Assembly (NCBI RefSeq): GCF_039543385.1
Contig: NZ_BAABJQ010000002.1
Location: 1 to 64,000, forward strand
Origin: Rugosimonospora acidiphila
GTDB taxonomy: Bacteria > Actinomycetota > Actinomycetes > Mycobacteriales > Micromonosporaceae
Length of the DNA: 64,000 nucleotides
Direction of reading: 5' to 3'
Shown here: positions 47,369 to 56,392 of the stretch, one piece after another
How the letters are laid out: each line of letters begins with the position of its first letter
Position numbering within the stretch: position 1 is the stretch's first letter
Notes under the pieces: model-generated
What the model saw: only the letters and a program-made list of their open reading frames with translations
Database searches by the model: none
What the model was told of the DNA's origin: nothing
Program-made: the position numbers and the translations under genes

Positions 47369-47878
47369 GTGCCGATGATGTCTGTGTCGAGCTACATCTC
47401 CCCCAAGGCGGTCAAGGGCGGGCCGAGCGCGATCCAGGGCCGAGGGCTGATCGCGGTGGCGCCCATCGACAAGGACGAGGTGGTCGCGGTCAAGGGCGGC
47501 CACATCGTGGACACGGCGACCCTCCAGCAGTTGCCCGAGCGGCTGCGGCAATCGGATATCCAGATCGCCGACAACCTGCACCTGGCGGCGATCCAGGACG
47601 CGGAGTACGAGCCGGTGATGCTGTTCCTCAACCACTCGTGCGAACCCAACGTGGGCTTCGCTGGCAACGTGGTGCTCGTGGCGATGCGGGATATCGCGGA
47701 GGGCGAGGAGCTGACCACCGACTACGCGCTGTTCGACGACTACGACGGTGAGATGCCGTGCCGCTGCGGTACGCCGTCGTGCCGCCGGATCATCGGCGGC
47801 CGGGACTGGCGCCGGCCCGAGTTGCAGCGCCGGTACGCCGGCTACTTCTCCTGGTACCTGCGGCGCCGATTCGACTAA
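47369..47878 (+). CDS. SET-domain protein (putative lysine methyltransferase)
   Basis: About 169 residues forming a nearly bare SET domain: GRGLIAVAPIDKDEVVAVKG at the start, the SAM-binding FLNHSCEPNVGF, the catalytic-Tyr region EGEELTTDYALFDD, and a post-SET zinc cluster CRCGTPSCR. Eukaryotic relatives methylate histone lysines; bacterial ones are few and mostly uncharacterised. GTG 47369 fits a GAGGGG site ten bases upstream; ATG 47375 or 47378 are alternatives. It lies 1.6 kb from the gene for a Lys-rich DNA-binding protein, a possible substrate (inference). Confidence 0.82.
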   Translation: MPMMSVSSYISPKAVKGGPSAIQGRGLIAVAPIDKDEVVAVKGGHIVDTATLQQLPERLRQSDIQIADNLHLAAIQDAEYEPVMLFLNHSCEPNVGFAGNVVLVAMRDIAEGEELTTDYALFDDYDGEMPCRCGTPSCRRIIGGRDWRRPELQRRYAGYFSWYLRRRFD

Positions 47879-47889
47879 CGCCGGACCCG

Positions 47890-47906
47890 ATGACCTCCGA
47901 GGTCAT
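47890..47906. terminator. hairpin between SET-domain gene and ABC operon
   Basis: ATGACCTC (47890-47897) and GAGGTCAT (47899-47906) are exact inverted arms around a single C, between two convergent genes. The minimal loop would open the inner pairs. Wider GACCC...GGGTC pairing may extend it. Confidence 0.45.
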
Positions 47907-47935
47907 TCGAGGACGACGTTCGGATCGACGGGGTC

Positions 47936-48565
47936 TCAGGAGCGGAACACGTCCCGGTTGGCGAACAGGAGTACGGCCGCGTTCACCGCCAATGCCACGG
48001 GCCAGCACAGTTGTGCGACCGTCCATCCCGGCTGAGCAGGGATCGGCCACGGCGACCTGGTACCCGTGAAGAACAGCGTCCCGACCAGCGCGACGCCCGC
48101 GACGAGCGGCCCGGTCAGCGCCGCGCTCAGCTCGTCGCGGTATCGCGCCGCCACGGCGGCCGCCGCCAGCGGGGTCAACCCGCACACCGCCGCCTGCAAC
48201 GTAAGGTAACCGGCGGGTCCGGCGACCAGCCGGCCGCCGACGGCCACGACCGCCCGGTAGAGCAGCGCCCAGACCACAGCGGCCGGCAGCAAGGTCAGGG
48301 CCACCCGCAGCCACTGTCGCAGCCATCGCGGGGACGGCGCCATCACCGTCGAGGCCATGCGGTCCGGCATCGCGAAGCAGACCGCCGCGCCCAGCCCGGC
48401 CGCCGCCAGCCGGAGGCCGGGCAGCGCGAGGCCCGGCGCCGGCTCGGCGAGCAGCGCGGGTAGCTGGCTGAGCGCCGCGAGCGCGGCGGCGGCGGCCAGG
48501 GGCCACCAGGGCACCGCCCGGGCGAGCGGTCGGACCAGCAGCAGCCCCAGGCGAAAGACGCTCAC
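47936..48565 (-). CDS. membrane protein, last gene of the ECF/ABC operon
   Basis: A 209-residue protein with about six hydrophobic helices and no soluble domain. It starts at GTG 48565, overlapping the stop of the upstream permease gene (GTGA). Position and topology suggest a second permease half for the ABC ATPase at 50040-50900. No motif identifies a substrate. Confidence 0.75.
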   Translation of the reverse strand: MSVFRLGLLLVRPLARAVPWWPLAAAAALAALSQLPALLAEPAPGLALPGLRLAAAGLGAAVCFAMPDRMASTVMAPSPRWLRQWLRVALTLLPAAVVWALLYRAVVAVGGRLVAGPAGYLTLQAAVCGLTPLAAAAVAARYRDELSAALTGPLVAGVALVGTLFFTGTRSPWPIPAQPGWTVAQLCWPVALAVNAAVLLFANRDVFRS

Positions 48566-50043
48566 CCGCAGACCCTCGGCGGGCCCGGCGCTCCGGATGC
48601 CGCCGGCGCGTCGCCGGTCGGGATCGGCGGCGGCATGGTCGTCACGCCCAGCGGCGCGAGAGCCGTCGAGGCCGGGTCCATGACCTGTGCCCAGTGTGCC
48701 GCCAGGAAGTTGGCCACCTCATCGTGCGGCCGGCTCAGCAGCGCCGTCGCGGCCCGCGCGTCGGCCGGGGCGTAGCGGACCAGCCCCAGGGTCAATTCGC
48801 CGTCGGCCAGCCGTCGCGCGCCGTCGGGCAGGGCCTGCGCCAGCAGCCACAGGGCCACGACGGTGCGATGTTGGCCGGCGCCCGAGCAACTCACGTCGGC
48901 CGCGGGGGCGCGGCGGGTCAGCCCGGTGGCCGCGGTGGTGTAGGCCACGGCCAGCCGCGTGCGGGAGTCCTCCACCCATCGCCCGTGCCGTCCCCAGCGG
49001 ATCGGGGTGACGATCTCCGGGGTCCCGGCCACCAGGGGCTTCCCGTCGTCCGAGCCGCCGAGCTGGCGGACGGTCGGCCGTGCCGCCGCGGCCGGGAGGT
49101 TATCCGCGACCGGCTCGACCGCCTTGCGCCACAGTGGAATCCAGGCCGCGTAGTGCGGGAGTGCGCAGTACCGCACGCCAGCGTGCACCTGGCAGGTCAG
49201 CACCGCCGGCCCGGTCAACGCGTCCTCCATCGCCTCGTAGATGACTTTCGGGGTGGCCCGCACCTGCTGGTCGATGGCGATCCCCGAGGCGACGACCGCC
49301 GCGAGAATGACACCGACCGCGATGAGACGGCGATATCTCAGCCACAGCAACCCGACGACCGCCGCCAGCACGGCCAGCAGGTACACCAGGTGCCACCCGG
49401 TGGGGCGAGCGGCCCCGGTCTCCCAGGGCGCCTGGGGCACCGGGAAGAGATGCCAGACCACACTGTCGTAGCCGGTGCTGAGCACCGGCAGGCCGGCGAG
49501 GACGACCGCCACCGCGACCAGGGTCAGCGGCCCGGCGGCCGTCGCGGGCAGCCAACGCCCCACCGCGATCCCCAGCGCCGCACCGGTCGCCGGAACCACC
49601 ACGGTGACCAGCAGTACCCACGGGTCGAACCGCCCGACCGGCCAGGCCGGCAGCATGAGCAGCAGCCCGGCGAGGCAGACCGAGGCGCCGGCGGCACCAC
49701 CCACCAGCACCAGCGCAAGCAGGCCGGCGCCGCGCCGAGCGGCGGTCGTCGGCACCGCCTCGAGGCTATCCGCCCCGGCGCGCCGGTCCCGACTCGCCGC
49801 CAGATGTCCGGCCAGCAGCAGCGCGCCGGCCAGCACGAGCGAGGACATCCCGGCGTCCCGGGCGAACGCCTCCCAGGTCGGCATCCTGTTCCACCCGGTG
49901 ACCGTGCACAGCGCCAGGGACAGCACCGCGCCGCCCCACAGGAGCGGACTGCGCAGCACCAGGCGCGTCTCGGCGCGGGCCAGGGCGACCGTGGCCACCC
50001 GGCCGGCATGCCGCGCCGGCGGCGGTACGAGCGTGGCCGTCAT
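48562..50043 (-). CDS. ABC-associated membrane protein, 493 aa
   Basis: A large membrane protein: about six helices in the first 260 residues (LLWGGAVLSLALCTVTGW onward), then a roughly 230-residue extracytoplasmic domain with Cys residues (VLTCQVHAGVRYCALPHYAA, ADVSCSGAG), and a Pro-rich end. The N-terminal half resembles ABC-2 permeases. Its ATG overlaps the ATPase stop. The soluble domain could bind a ligand or protect a partner; I do not recognise it. Confidence 0.78.
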   Translation of the reverse strand: MTATLVPPPARHAGRVATVALARAETRLVLRSPLLWGGAVLSLALCTVTGWNRMPTWEAFARDAGMSSLVLAGALLLAGHLAASRDRRAGADSLEAVPTTAARRGAGLLALVLVGGAAGASVCLAGLLLMLPAWPVGRFDPWVLLVTVVVPATGAALGIAVGRWLPATAAGPLTLVAVAVVLAGLPVLSTGYDSVVWHLFPVPQAPWETGAARPTGWHLVYLLAVLAAVVGLLWLRYRRLIAVGVILAAVVASGIAIDQQVRATPKVIYEAMEDALTGPAVLTCQVHAGVRYCALPHYAAWIPLWRKAVEPVADNLPAAAARPTVRQLGGSDDGKPLVAGTPEIVTPIRWGRHGRWVEDSRTRLAVAYTTAATGLTRRAPAADVSCSGAGQHRTVVALWLLAQALPDGARRLADGELTLGLVRYAPADARAATALLSRPHDEVANFLAAHWAQVMDPASTALAPLGVTTMPPPIPTGDAPAASGAPGPPRVCG

Positions 50044-50900
50044 CGCTGTGCCCCCATCCGAGCCGAGGCGCCGAGCAGCAGCAAATATCCGTCCTCAAGG
50101 GACGGTTGACCGGGCCGCGCGCCCTCGGGTTGGTCGCCCAGCGTCCGGTACAGCCCGTCCGCGTTGCGCCAGTACGCCCGGGAGCCGGACGGAGCCGTGG
50201 TCGACAGCCACACCCGACCATCGGCGACGGCGATCAGCTCCCGCGGGCTGCCATCGAAGACGGCTCGCCCCGAGTTCATCACCACCACCCGTTCGCAGAG
50301 CGCGCCCACGTCCTCGGTCTGGTGGGTGGACAACAGCACGGTGCGCCGCTCGCCGAGCCGGGAGATCAGGGACCGGAACAGCATCCGCTGCTCCGGGTCG
50401 AGGCCGACCGTGGGCTCGTCAAGGATCAGCAGTTGGGGCTCGCCGAGCAGGGCCTGGGCCAGGGCCAGCCGCTGCCGCATCCCGCCGGACAGCTTGCGCA
50501 CCTTGGTCCCGGCCCGGTCGGTCAGCTCGACCTCGTCGAGCACCCGGCGCACCTCGGCCCGGCGCCGCCGGCCGTCCGTCAGCTCCTTGAGCACCGCCAC
50601 GTAGTCGAGCAGTTGGTAGGCGGTGAACTGGGGATAGAGCCCAGGACTCTGCGGCAGGTAGCCGATGCGTCGGCGCAGTTCGGTCCGCTGCCCGGACACC
50701 GCCGGGTCGAGACCGAGGAGCCGCAGCCGGCCCCGGTCGGCCGCCAGCGCGGTGGCCAGAGCGCGCAGCAAGGTGGTCTTGCCGGCGCCGTTCGGCCCGA
50801 GGAAGCCGGTCACCCCGGTCCCGAGCTCCAGGTCCAGATCGTCCAGCGCGACCGTGGCCCCGTAACGCTTGCTGAGCCCGCCGATGCTGACTGTGCTCAT
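50040..50900 (-). CDS. ABC transporter ATP-binding protein
   Basis: A 286-residue ATPase with Walker A GPNGAGKTT, signature KLSGGMRQRLALAQ, Walker B LLILDEPTVGLD and switch His in LLSTHQTEDV. This is the CcmA/bacitracin-type ABC-2 layout. It overlaps the anti-sigma gene upstream and the permease gene downstream by ATGA, so transporter and sigma module are one transcription unit. Confidence 0.92.
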   Translation of the reverse strand: MSTVSIGGLSKRYGATVALDDLDLELGTGVTGFLGPNGAGKTTLLRALATALAADRGRLRLLGLDPAVSGQRTELRRRIGYLPQSPGLYPQFTAYQLLDYVAVLKELTDGRRRRAEVRRVLDEVELTDRAGTKVRKLSGGMRQRLALAQALLGEPQLLILDEPTVGLDPEQRMLFRSLISRLGERRTVLLSTHQTEDVGALCERVVVMNSGRAVFDGSPRELIAVADGRVWLSTTAPSGSRAYWRNADGLYRTLGDQPEGARPGQPSLEDGYLLLLGASARMGAQR

Positions 50901-51727
50901 CGGGTCTCCCCCGGGTCGAAGCGGCCTCGCCGCACGGTCAGCACCGCGACGGCCAGCGCGGCGGCGAGCAGGTAGCAGAGTTGCGCGGTGCCACCGAAGA
51001 TGACCGCCAGCGAGGATTCACGGTGGGCCAGGGCCGCGCCGCCCACGACGATCAGCCAGGCGCCGCCCAGCAGCCCGGCGGCGGTCGCGAGCGGGACGAG
51101 GGTGCTCAGCGCCAGGCTCCCTATGCTGAGCAGCAGTGCGGGCAGCAGCCAGGCCACGGCGTACCGACCCGGGCCGGGCAGCAGGACCGCCGCCGCCAGG
51201 CCCATGGCCACCGCGACAGCGACGACCATGGTGGCGCGCCAGAGGACGAGCCGGGGCCCGGCCGCCGGCAGCGTACCGGTGATCTCGTGCATCGGGTCGG
51301 CCGGTGGCCCGTACGCGGTGGCGACCGCCAGTACCGGCAGAACCGGTGCGAAGACGAGGAAGACCAGGTCGCTGGCCCGCGCCCCGGGCTGGCCGAGGTA
51401 GGCCGCGGCCACCGCGAGGGCCAGCACCGCCGCGGTCGCGCTCAGCCAGGACCAGCGCAGGGCCGGCGTCGCGGCGAGCAGTTGGATGCGGTGCTCGGGC
51501 AGCCCGACCCGGCCCAGCAACCGCCGTAGCGCGCCCTGCCGGGGCGCGTGGACCGCGTCGAACACCCCCGCCCAGTTGCCGGCCAGCCACCCCGGGTCGA
51601 CCGCGACGCGTGCGCGGCAGGAGGCGCAGGCCAGCAGATGGGCGTCGACGGCCATGACCCGGCTCGGGTCGAGCGATCCCCGGTCGTAGTCCGCGAGCAA
51701 CCCCGCGTCGATGTGCCAGCCGGTCAT
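50897..51727 (-). CDS. membrane anti-sigma factor (zf-HC2) with multi-helix domain
   Basis: A 276-residue protein. The zinc-binding anti-sigma motif is H30-x3-C34-x2-C37 in VDAHLLACASCRAR, at the N terminus. It is followed by about six transmembrane helices from residue 90 to the end, instead of the single helix usual for this class, so it may also act as a transporter subunit. It overlaps the sigma factor gene (51724-51727), the classic arrangement for an ECF sigma and its inhibitor. Confidence 0.88.
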   Translation of the reverse strand: MTGWHIDAGLLADYDRGSLDPSRVMAVDAHLLACASCRARVAVDPGWLAGNWAGVFDAVHAPRQGALRRLLGRVGLPEHRIQLLAATPALRWSWLSATAAVLALAVAAAYLGQPGARASDLVFLVFAPVLPVLAVATAYGPPADPMHEITGTLPAAGPRLVLWRATMVVAVAVAMGLAAAVLLPGPGRYAVAWLLPALLLSIGSLALSTLVPLATAAGLLGGAWLIVVGGAALAHRESSLAVIFGGTAQLCYLLAAALAVAVLTVRRGRFDPGETR

Positions 51728-52302
51728 GTGAGCAACTCCCTCAACCGGGCCCGGGCGCGCATCAGCCGGGTCTTCGCCGTGCCCTCCGCGATGCCGAGCA
51801 GCCTGGCCGCTTCCCGCACGGTCAACCCGTCGATGGCGGTGGCCTGGATGAGCGCCCGAAGCTCCGGTGGGATCCGGTCGAGCGCCGCGCCCAGGTCGCC
51901 GTGCTCGATGCCCAACAGCACCACCTCCTCGGCCGAGGGTGCCGTGGCGACGTCGGGCAACTCGGGGGTGGCGCCGCTCAGCCAGCGGTGCGCGGGGCCG
52001 CGCAGCGCGGACACGAGCCGCCGGGCGGCGATGGTCCAGATCCAGGCGGCGGCGTCGGCACCGGTCGCCTCGTACCGGTGGGCGTCGGTCCAGATGGCGA
52101 CGAACGTGTCCTGAAGCGCGGCATCGACCAGGTCGGGGTCCGCGCAGCGCCGGCGCAGCCGGGCGCGCAGCCACGGCGCGTGCCGGTGATGCAGCAACCG
52201 CAGCGCCTCGGTGCGCTCGGCCGCGATGGCACGCAGCAACTCGGCATCGCTGCTGCGCTCGTCGACCGGCCGCTGCGGTTCCTGTCTGCTTCTTCGCCGC
52301 AC
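51724..52302 (-). CDS. ECF-type RNA polymerase sigma factor
   Basis: A 192-residue ECF sigma. Region 2 includes RRCADPDLVDAALQDTFVAI plus WTDAHRYEATGADAAAWIWT. Region 4 includes IPPELRALIQATAIDGLTVR and EAARLLGIAEGTAKTRLMRA. The start is GTG 52302. It heads a five-gene operon with its anti-sigma, an ATPase and two membrane proteins, so it probably responds to an envelope or antimicrobial stress relieved by the transporter. Confidence 0.92.
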   Translation of the reverse strand: MRRRSRQEPQRPVDERSSDAELLRAIAAERTEALRLLHHRHAPWLRARLRRRCADPDLVDAALQDTFVAIWTDAHRYEATGADAAAWIWTIAARRLVSALRGPAHRWLSGATPELPDVATAPSAEEVVLLGIEHGDLGAALDRIPPELRALIQATAIDGLTVREAARLLGIAEGTAKTRLMRARARLRELLT

Positions 52303-52515
52303 ACAAGAACTATCGCGCCGCGCCGGGAATTTGGTTCACTCGATCGTCCCCGACCCGCCCCTCGGACCCGGGACGCCCCGGTGTCCGGGTCATGTCGGGG
52401 ATCGAATCAGGGATTGACCCGATCACCTGCGGCCCGCATCGCGGAATACTCGCCGTTCATGAGATCAATGACGCCGGGCGTACCGAGACGAACCGAGCCG
52501 ACGAGTGCCGGAGGG

Positions 52516-53235
52516 GTGAGAACCAGACTGATCCGCACCTGGCCGGCCAGGGCCCTGGCGCTGGTCGTCGCCGCGATCGCGACGGCCACGCTCGCCTTGG
52601 CCGCACCGGCCGCCGCCCATCCGGTGCCGCTGCCCACAGATCCGTCGGCGTTCGACTTCTCGGACTGTCCTACCCTGCCGGCCGGGCTCGACCCGACCGG
52701 TTGGCAGTGCGAGGTGCATCTGGCCAACGGCGACCTCACCATCGGCCGGGTGAGGCTGCGGGACGTGCCGCTGCGGCTGGTACACGCGGAAGGTCCGCTG
52801 CCCAGCGGCGACGACGGGCAGATCTTCGGCACGCTGCAGTCGCCGGCCGTCGCCATCCCCGCCCGCGGCGGCAGGGGCCCGCGGATGACCGTGCAGCTAC
52901 GCTACGCCGGGTATGCCGACCTGATCGGCAACGGTCCCGACCCGGGCGGCCTTTACCTGCGGCTCGCCGTGCGCGGACCCGACCTGGGAACGAACTGCAC
53001 CATCGGGACGCTGGGGGCGCCGGTCAAGACTCACGCGGCCCGGGTCGGCGATACAACCACCATTTCGACCGACCCGCCGATCAGGGTTTTCACCTTGCAG
53101 GACACCGCCTTCACCGTTCCGGCCGCCACCGACTGCCGCGGCCACGAACGGCAGGTCGACGAGCGGCTCGGGCTGCCGTCGACCGGAGGTAACACGATGA
53201 CGCTGCACGCGGAGTACACCTACCAGCCGTACTGA
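52516..53235 (+). CDS. secreted hypothetical protein
   Basis: A 239-residue exported protein: a signal peptide (RTRLIRTWPARALALVVAAI...AAPAAAHP) and a mature beta-rich domain with four or more Cys residues, including FSDCPTLPAGLDPTGWQCEV. I do not recognise the family; similar secreted proteins of unknown role are common in actinomycetes. The start is unsure: GTG 52516 gives the best signal peptide, but GGAGG lies too close, so ATG 52459 or 52468 may be used. It is divergent from the ECF operon and followed by a strong terminator. Confidence 0.7.
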   Translation: MRTRLIRTWPARALALVVAAIATATLALAAPAAAHPVPLPTDPSAFDFSDCPTLPAGLDPTGWQCEVHLANGDLTIGRVRLRDVPLRLVHAEGPLPSGDDGQIFGTLQSPAVAIPARGGRGPRMTVQLRYAGYADLIGNGPDPGGLYLRLAVRGPDLGTNCTIGTLGAPVKTHAARVGDTTTISTDPPIRVFTLQDTAFTVPAATDCRGHERQVDERLGLPSTGGNTMTLHAEYTYQPY

Positions 53236-53244
53236 TCGTCGGGG

Positions 53245-53286
53245 CGCCGCGACCGGCGGTGGGTCACCACACCGCCGGTCGCGGCG
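53245..53286. terminator. strong bidirectional terminator
   Basis: CGCCGCGACCGGCGGTG (53245-53261) and CACCGCCGGTCGCGGCG (53270-53286) form a perfect 17-bp stem with an 8-base loop between two convergent genes. Confidence 0.88.
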
Positions 53287-53337
53287 ACGCTCGGCTCCCG
53301 GTCGCGGGTCCGCCGGTCGATGATCGGCCGACGGACC

Positions 53338-54738
53338 CTAATGGCTGGGCGCCGTCGGGCGGTTCCTCAGCAAGAAGGTCAGCCCCTCGGCCATCGTCGG
53401 ATGGGTGAAGATCGCGTGACGCAGGTCCCGGTACGACAGGCCGGCCACCATCGCCGTCTGGACGGCGGCCATCGGTTCGCTGGCCTCGGCCCCGAAGACG
53501 GTGAACCCGAGAATGTCGTCGCTGTCCGCCGCGATCACCATCTTCATGAACCCGCGCGGCTCGGACAGCGTCCTGGTCCGCAGGACGGCGGCCATCGGCA
53601 TGGTGAGCAGGCGGTACGGGATGCCGCGGCGCCGGGCCCCGGTCTCGTTCAACCCGACACGCGCCAGTTCGGGATCGGTGTACATGCAGTAGGCCAGCAG
53701 CCGGTCCCGGGTGGTGCTGTCGCCTCCGGTCAGGTTGTCGTGCACCACCCGGAAGTCATCGAATGCCGCGTGGGTGAACTGCGGACTGCCGGCACAGTCC
53801 CCCATGGCCCAGACGTTCGCGGCCGTGGTGGCGAGACGCTCGTCAACGGCGATGTAGCCCTTCTCGTTGAGCTCCACCCCGGCCAGTTCCAGCCCCAGGT
53901 CATCCGTGTTCGGCGTACGGCCGGCGGCAACCAGCAGGTGCGTGCCCTCCACGATGCCCTCACCGTCGCCGCCCGCGGTGCTGACCCGCACCCGGTCGCC
54001 GGATGTCCCCTCGACGCGTCGCACCTCGGCTCCAAGGTGGACGGTCATGCCCTCGTCGCGGAACAACTCCAGGATCGCCGCGCCCACGTCCGGGTCCTCG
54101 TAGCCGGCCAACTGCGATCCGTGCTCGATGACGGTGACCCTCGCGCCGAAGCGGCACATGGCCTGCGCCAACTCCAGCCCGACGTAGCCGCCGCCAATGA
54201 CGATCAGATGCTCCGGCAGGCGGTCGAGGTCGAGCAACTCGACGTGGGTCATCGGCCGAGCCGCCATCAGCCCGGGCACGTCCGGAACGATGGCACGGGT
54301 ACCCAGATTGAGGAACATCCGCTCACCGCTGATGCGGCGGGTACCGCCGCCAACCAGCTCGACGTCGACGGTTTTCTCACCGACGAAGCGCGCGTCACCC
54401 ATGATCAGCTCGGCGCCGCTGGCTTGGTAGCGGTCCAGGTGAAGCTGGCGCAGGCCGTCGACCATCGCCCGCTTCCTCGCCTGTACCGCTTTCATGTCCG
54501 TCGCCGCGGACTCGAGCTCGACTCCGAACTCGGCCGCCCGCGTCGCGAACCAACGGACCTTCGCCGAGTGGATGATGTTCTTGCTCGGCAGGCACGCGAT
54601 GTTCGGGCAGGACCCGCCGATCAGCGCGCGCTCGACAACGGCCACCCGGTGGCCCTCGCCCGCCATGGTCCAGGCGAGGTATTTCCCAGCCTCACCACTG
54701 CCGACGACGAGAATGTCGACGTTCTCGTGAGAAGACAT
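53338..54738 (-). CDS. FAD-dependent pyridine nucleotide-disulfide oxidoreductase
   Basis: A 466-residue class I flavoprotein. FAD binding is at ILVVGSGEAGKYLAW, the redox-active pair is C44/C49 in GGSCPNIACLPSK, NAD(P)H binding is at LIVIGGGYVGLELAQ, the second FAD motif is VWAMGDCAG, and the C-terminal His-Glu pair is THPTMAEGL. The overall pattern is nearest to mercuric-reductase-like proteins but lacks the N-terminal metal-binding domain and the C-terminal Cys pair, so a thiol or quinone substrate is more likely than mercury. It stands alone. Confidence 0.9.
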   Translation of the reverse strand: MSSHENVDILVVGSGEAGKYLAWTMAGEGHRVAVVERALIGGSCPNIACLPSKNIIHSAKVRWFATRAAEFGVELESAATDMKAVQARKRAMVDGLRQLHLDRYQASGAELIMGDARFVGEKTVDVELVGGGTRRISGERMFLNLGTRAIVPDVPGLMAARPMTHVELLDLDRLPEHLIVIGGGYVGLELAQAMCRFGARVTVIEHGSQLAGYEDPDVGAAILELFRDEGMTVHLGAEVRRVEGTSGDRVRVSTAGGDGEGIVEGTHLLVAAGRTPNTDDLGLELAGVELNEKGYIAVDERLATTAANVWAMGDCAGSPQFTHAAFDDFRVVHDNLTGGDSTTRDRLLAYCMYTDPELARVGLNETGARRRGIPYRLLTMPMAAVLRTRTLSEPRGFMKMVIAADSDDILGFTVFGAEASEPMAAVQTAMVAGLSYRDLRHAIFTHPTMAEGLTFLLRNRPTAPSH

Positions 54739-54916
54739 CTGTCACGCGCTCCCGGGGCCGTGCGCTTCCGTCGGTGGGGCGGGCGACGGCGGCAGGAATC
54801 TTCCGCGCGCCATGGCCACGATCGACCGTGAATCCGGACGGCGGCCACCTCACACCTCCCTCCGGCGCGATCGTCGCTCGGCGTCCCGGATTCCATCCTG
54901 CCCGGCGCCCGATCCG

Positions 54917-54948
54917 CCGCGCGGTCGATTCGGCCAATCGCCGCGCGG
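54917..54948 (-). terminator. hairpin downstream of the erythromycin-esterase-like gene
   Basis: CCGCGCGG at 54917-54924 and again at 54941-54948 can pair (the element is self-complementary) around a 16-base loop. It lies in the 309-base gap 54739-55047, where I see no gene; the gap should also hold the promoter of the flavoprotein. Confidence 0.4.
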
Positions 54949-55047
54949 GGATGGGACATCGGCAGTCCGCATGTTGGGTGTCGTAGCGGCATGATCGCTT
55001 CGGCCGAGGCGGAGGACGGCTACCGGTTGGCGGCGCACCGGGAGCGG

Positions 55048-56280
55048 CTACCAGTACTGGTGCCGTTTACCGTCGGTGTCGGCGACGAAGACGACCGCGT
55101 CCGCGCCGTCCAGATCCGCCGGGTTGAGCGGGAGGTGGCCGGGCACGATCGGTCTGCCCGCGCCGATGGACGGGGCAAGGGCGGCGTGCAGTGCCCTCGC
55201 CGGGAACAGCGCGCGTCGGGTGGTCGCCTCGGCCAACGCCCGCTGGAGGGTGCCTGGGTCGCTGTCGGGGTTCGCGTCGGTTGCCAGGAACACGTAGCGC
55301 TCGCCGAGGGTGAGCCCGACCAGTGCCCCGGCGCTGCCCCAGTTCGCCTCGTCGTCGCCGATCGGCACCCGGGAGGGCGCGCGTTGCAGGTGCACGTTGT
55401 GCGCGAACACCAGGCTTGGCCCGCGTCGCCGCTCCCGCGCGACGATCGCGAGCAGGTTGTCGGCCATCATCTCGGCCCGCAGGCTGAGCAGGGTGGCGAT
55501 GCGATCGGGCGCGGGGCTGGCCATGGCCGCGTGGTAGCGCAGCAGGCCCTGGGCGGTGCGTGCGTGCGCGAGCGCGTGCTCGTAGCCGGCCGGGTCGGCG
55601 GGGCGCAGGCTTGGTGCCGCGCGGCGCAGCGCGCTGGCCAGATCGTCGGCGACGATCCGCAGGGCGCGGGCGCGATCGGTGTCGCCGATCGACTCCGCCG
55701 GGTCGAACATGGCCGCCTCGTTGGTCCAGTCCGGGTCCTCGCCGAGCAACGCGTCGAGGTCGCGGACCGACGTGGGCCTCAGCGGCGCGGGCAGGTAGTC
55801 GTGTACCGAAGACAGTGAGCGACGCGGGCTCGGCGCGGCGGAAAACGCCAACGGCGCGTCGAAGCCGTAGAAGCGGACCCGGTCGGCCGGCGCGCGGGCG
55901 GCATTGTGCGCGCGCAGCCACTCGACAAGTTCGCGGTTGCCCGGCACGGCACCGAACCCGTGGCTGAACCCGGCCGCGAGCACCGTGTCGATGTCCGGCG
56001 GGTCGGTGCGCGCCGTCGCGCCGCCGACGTAGTCCTCGACAATGGACGCGGCGAACGCATCGGTCTCCAACGCGATCGACCGGTATCCCCGATCGACCAG
56101 GTGGCCGAGGATGTCGTTGCGCAGCGACGGGAACGCCGCGATCCCGTGGGTCGGCTCACCGAGGGCGAGCAGGGCCGGCGGCTCGTTGCGCGCGGCGAGC
56201 AGTTCGTCGAGGGCACGACCCAGGCTTGCCGGGTCGTCGATTTGGCGGCCGAGGGCACGCAGTGCTGCGGCAGTGGACAT
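55048..56280 (-). CDS. erythromycin esterase-like protein
   Basis: A 410-residue enzyme of the Ere/succinoglycan-biosynthesis esterase family. Family motifs are ALGEPTHG (E42, H45), IALETDAFAA and FAHNVHLQR. Ere enzymes hydrolyse the macrolactone ring of erythromycin; many actinomycete homologues act on unknown esters. It is divergent from a MerR-type regulator 112 bases away, which suggests drug-inducible control. Resistance to macrolides is a possibility, not shown. Confidence 0.85.
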   Translation of the reverse strand: MSTAAALRALGRQIDDPASLGRALDELLAARNEPPALLALGEPTHGIAAFPSLRNDILGHLVDRGYRSIALETDAFAASIVEDYVGGATARTDPPDIDTVLAAGFSHGFGAVPGNRELVEWLRAHNAARAPADRVRFYGFDAPLAFSAAPSPRRSLSSVHDYLPAPLRPTSVRDLDALLGEDPDWTNEAAMFDPAESIGDTDRARALRIVADDLASALRRAAPSLRPADPAGYEHALAHARTAQGLLRYHAAMASPAPDRIATLLSLRAEMMADNLLAIVARERRRGPSLVFAHNVHLQRAPSRVPIGDDEANWGSAGALVGLTLGERYVFLATDANPDSDPGTLQRALAEATTRRALFPARALHAALAPSIGAGRPIVPGHLPLNPADLDGADAVVFVADTDGKRHQYW

Positions 56281-56392
56281 GAAGACCCCTTCCGAAGAGA
56301 ACTGCGTTCGACAGTATCGTTGAAGGTTCGGGGAAGACTTTTGCGAGATTTACCTGGGCTTCTAGGGTGGAAGCCTCAATCGGAGGTGCCCG

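Noticed and set aside
53338..54738. Mercuric reductase identity for the flavoprotein
   Set aside because: It has the CxxxxC active site, but no N-terminal heavy-metal domain, no C-terminal vicinal Cys pair and no mer neighbours.
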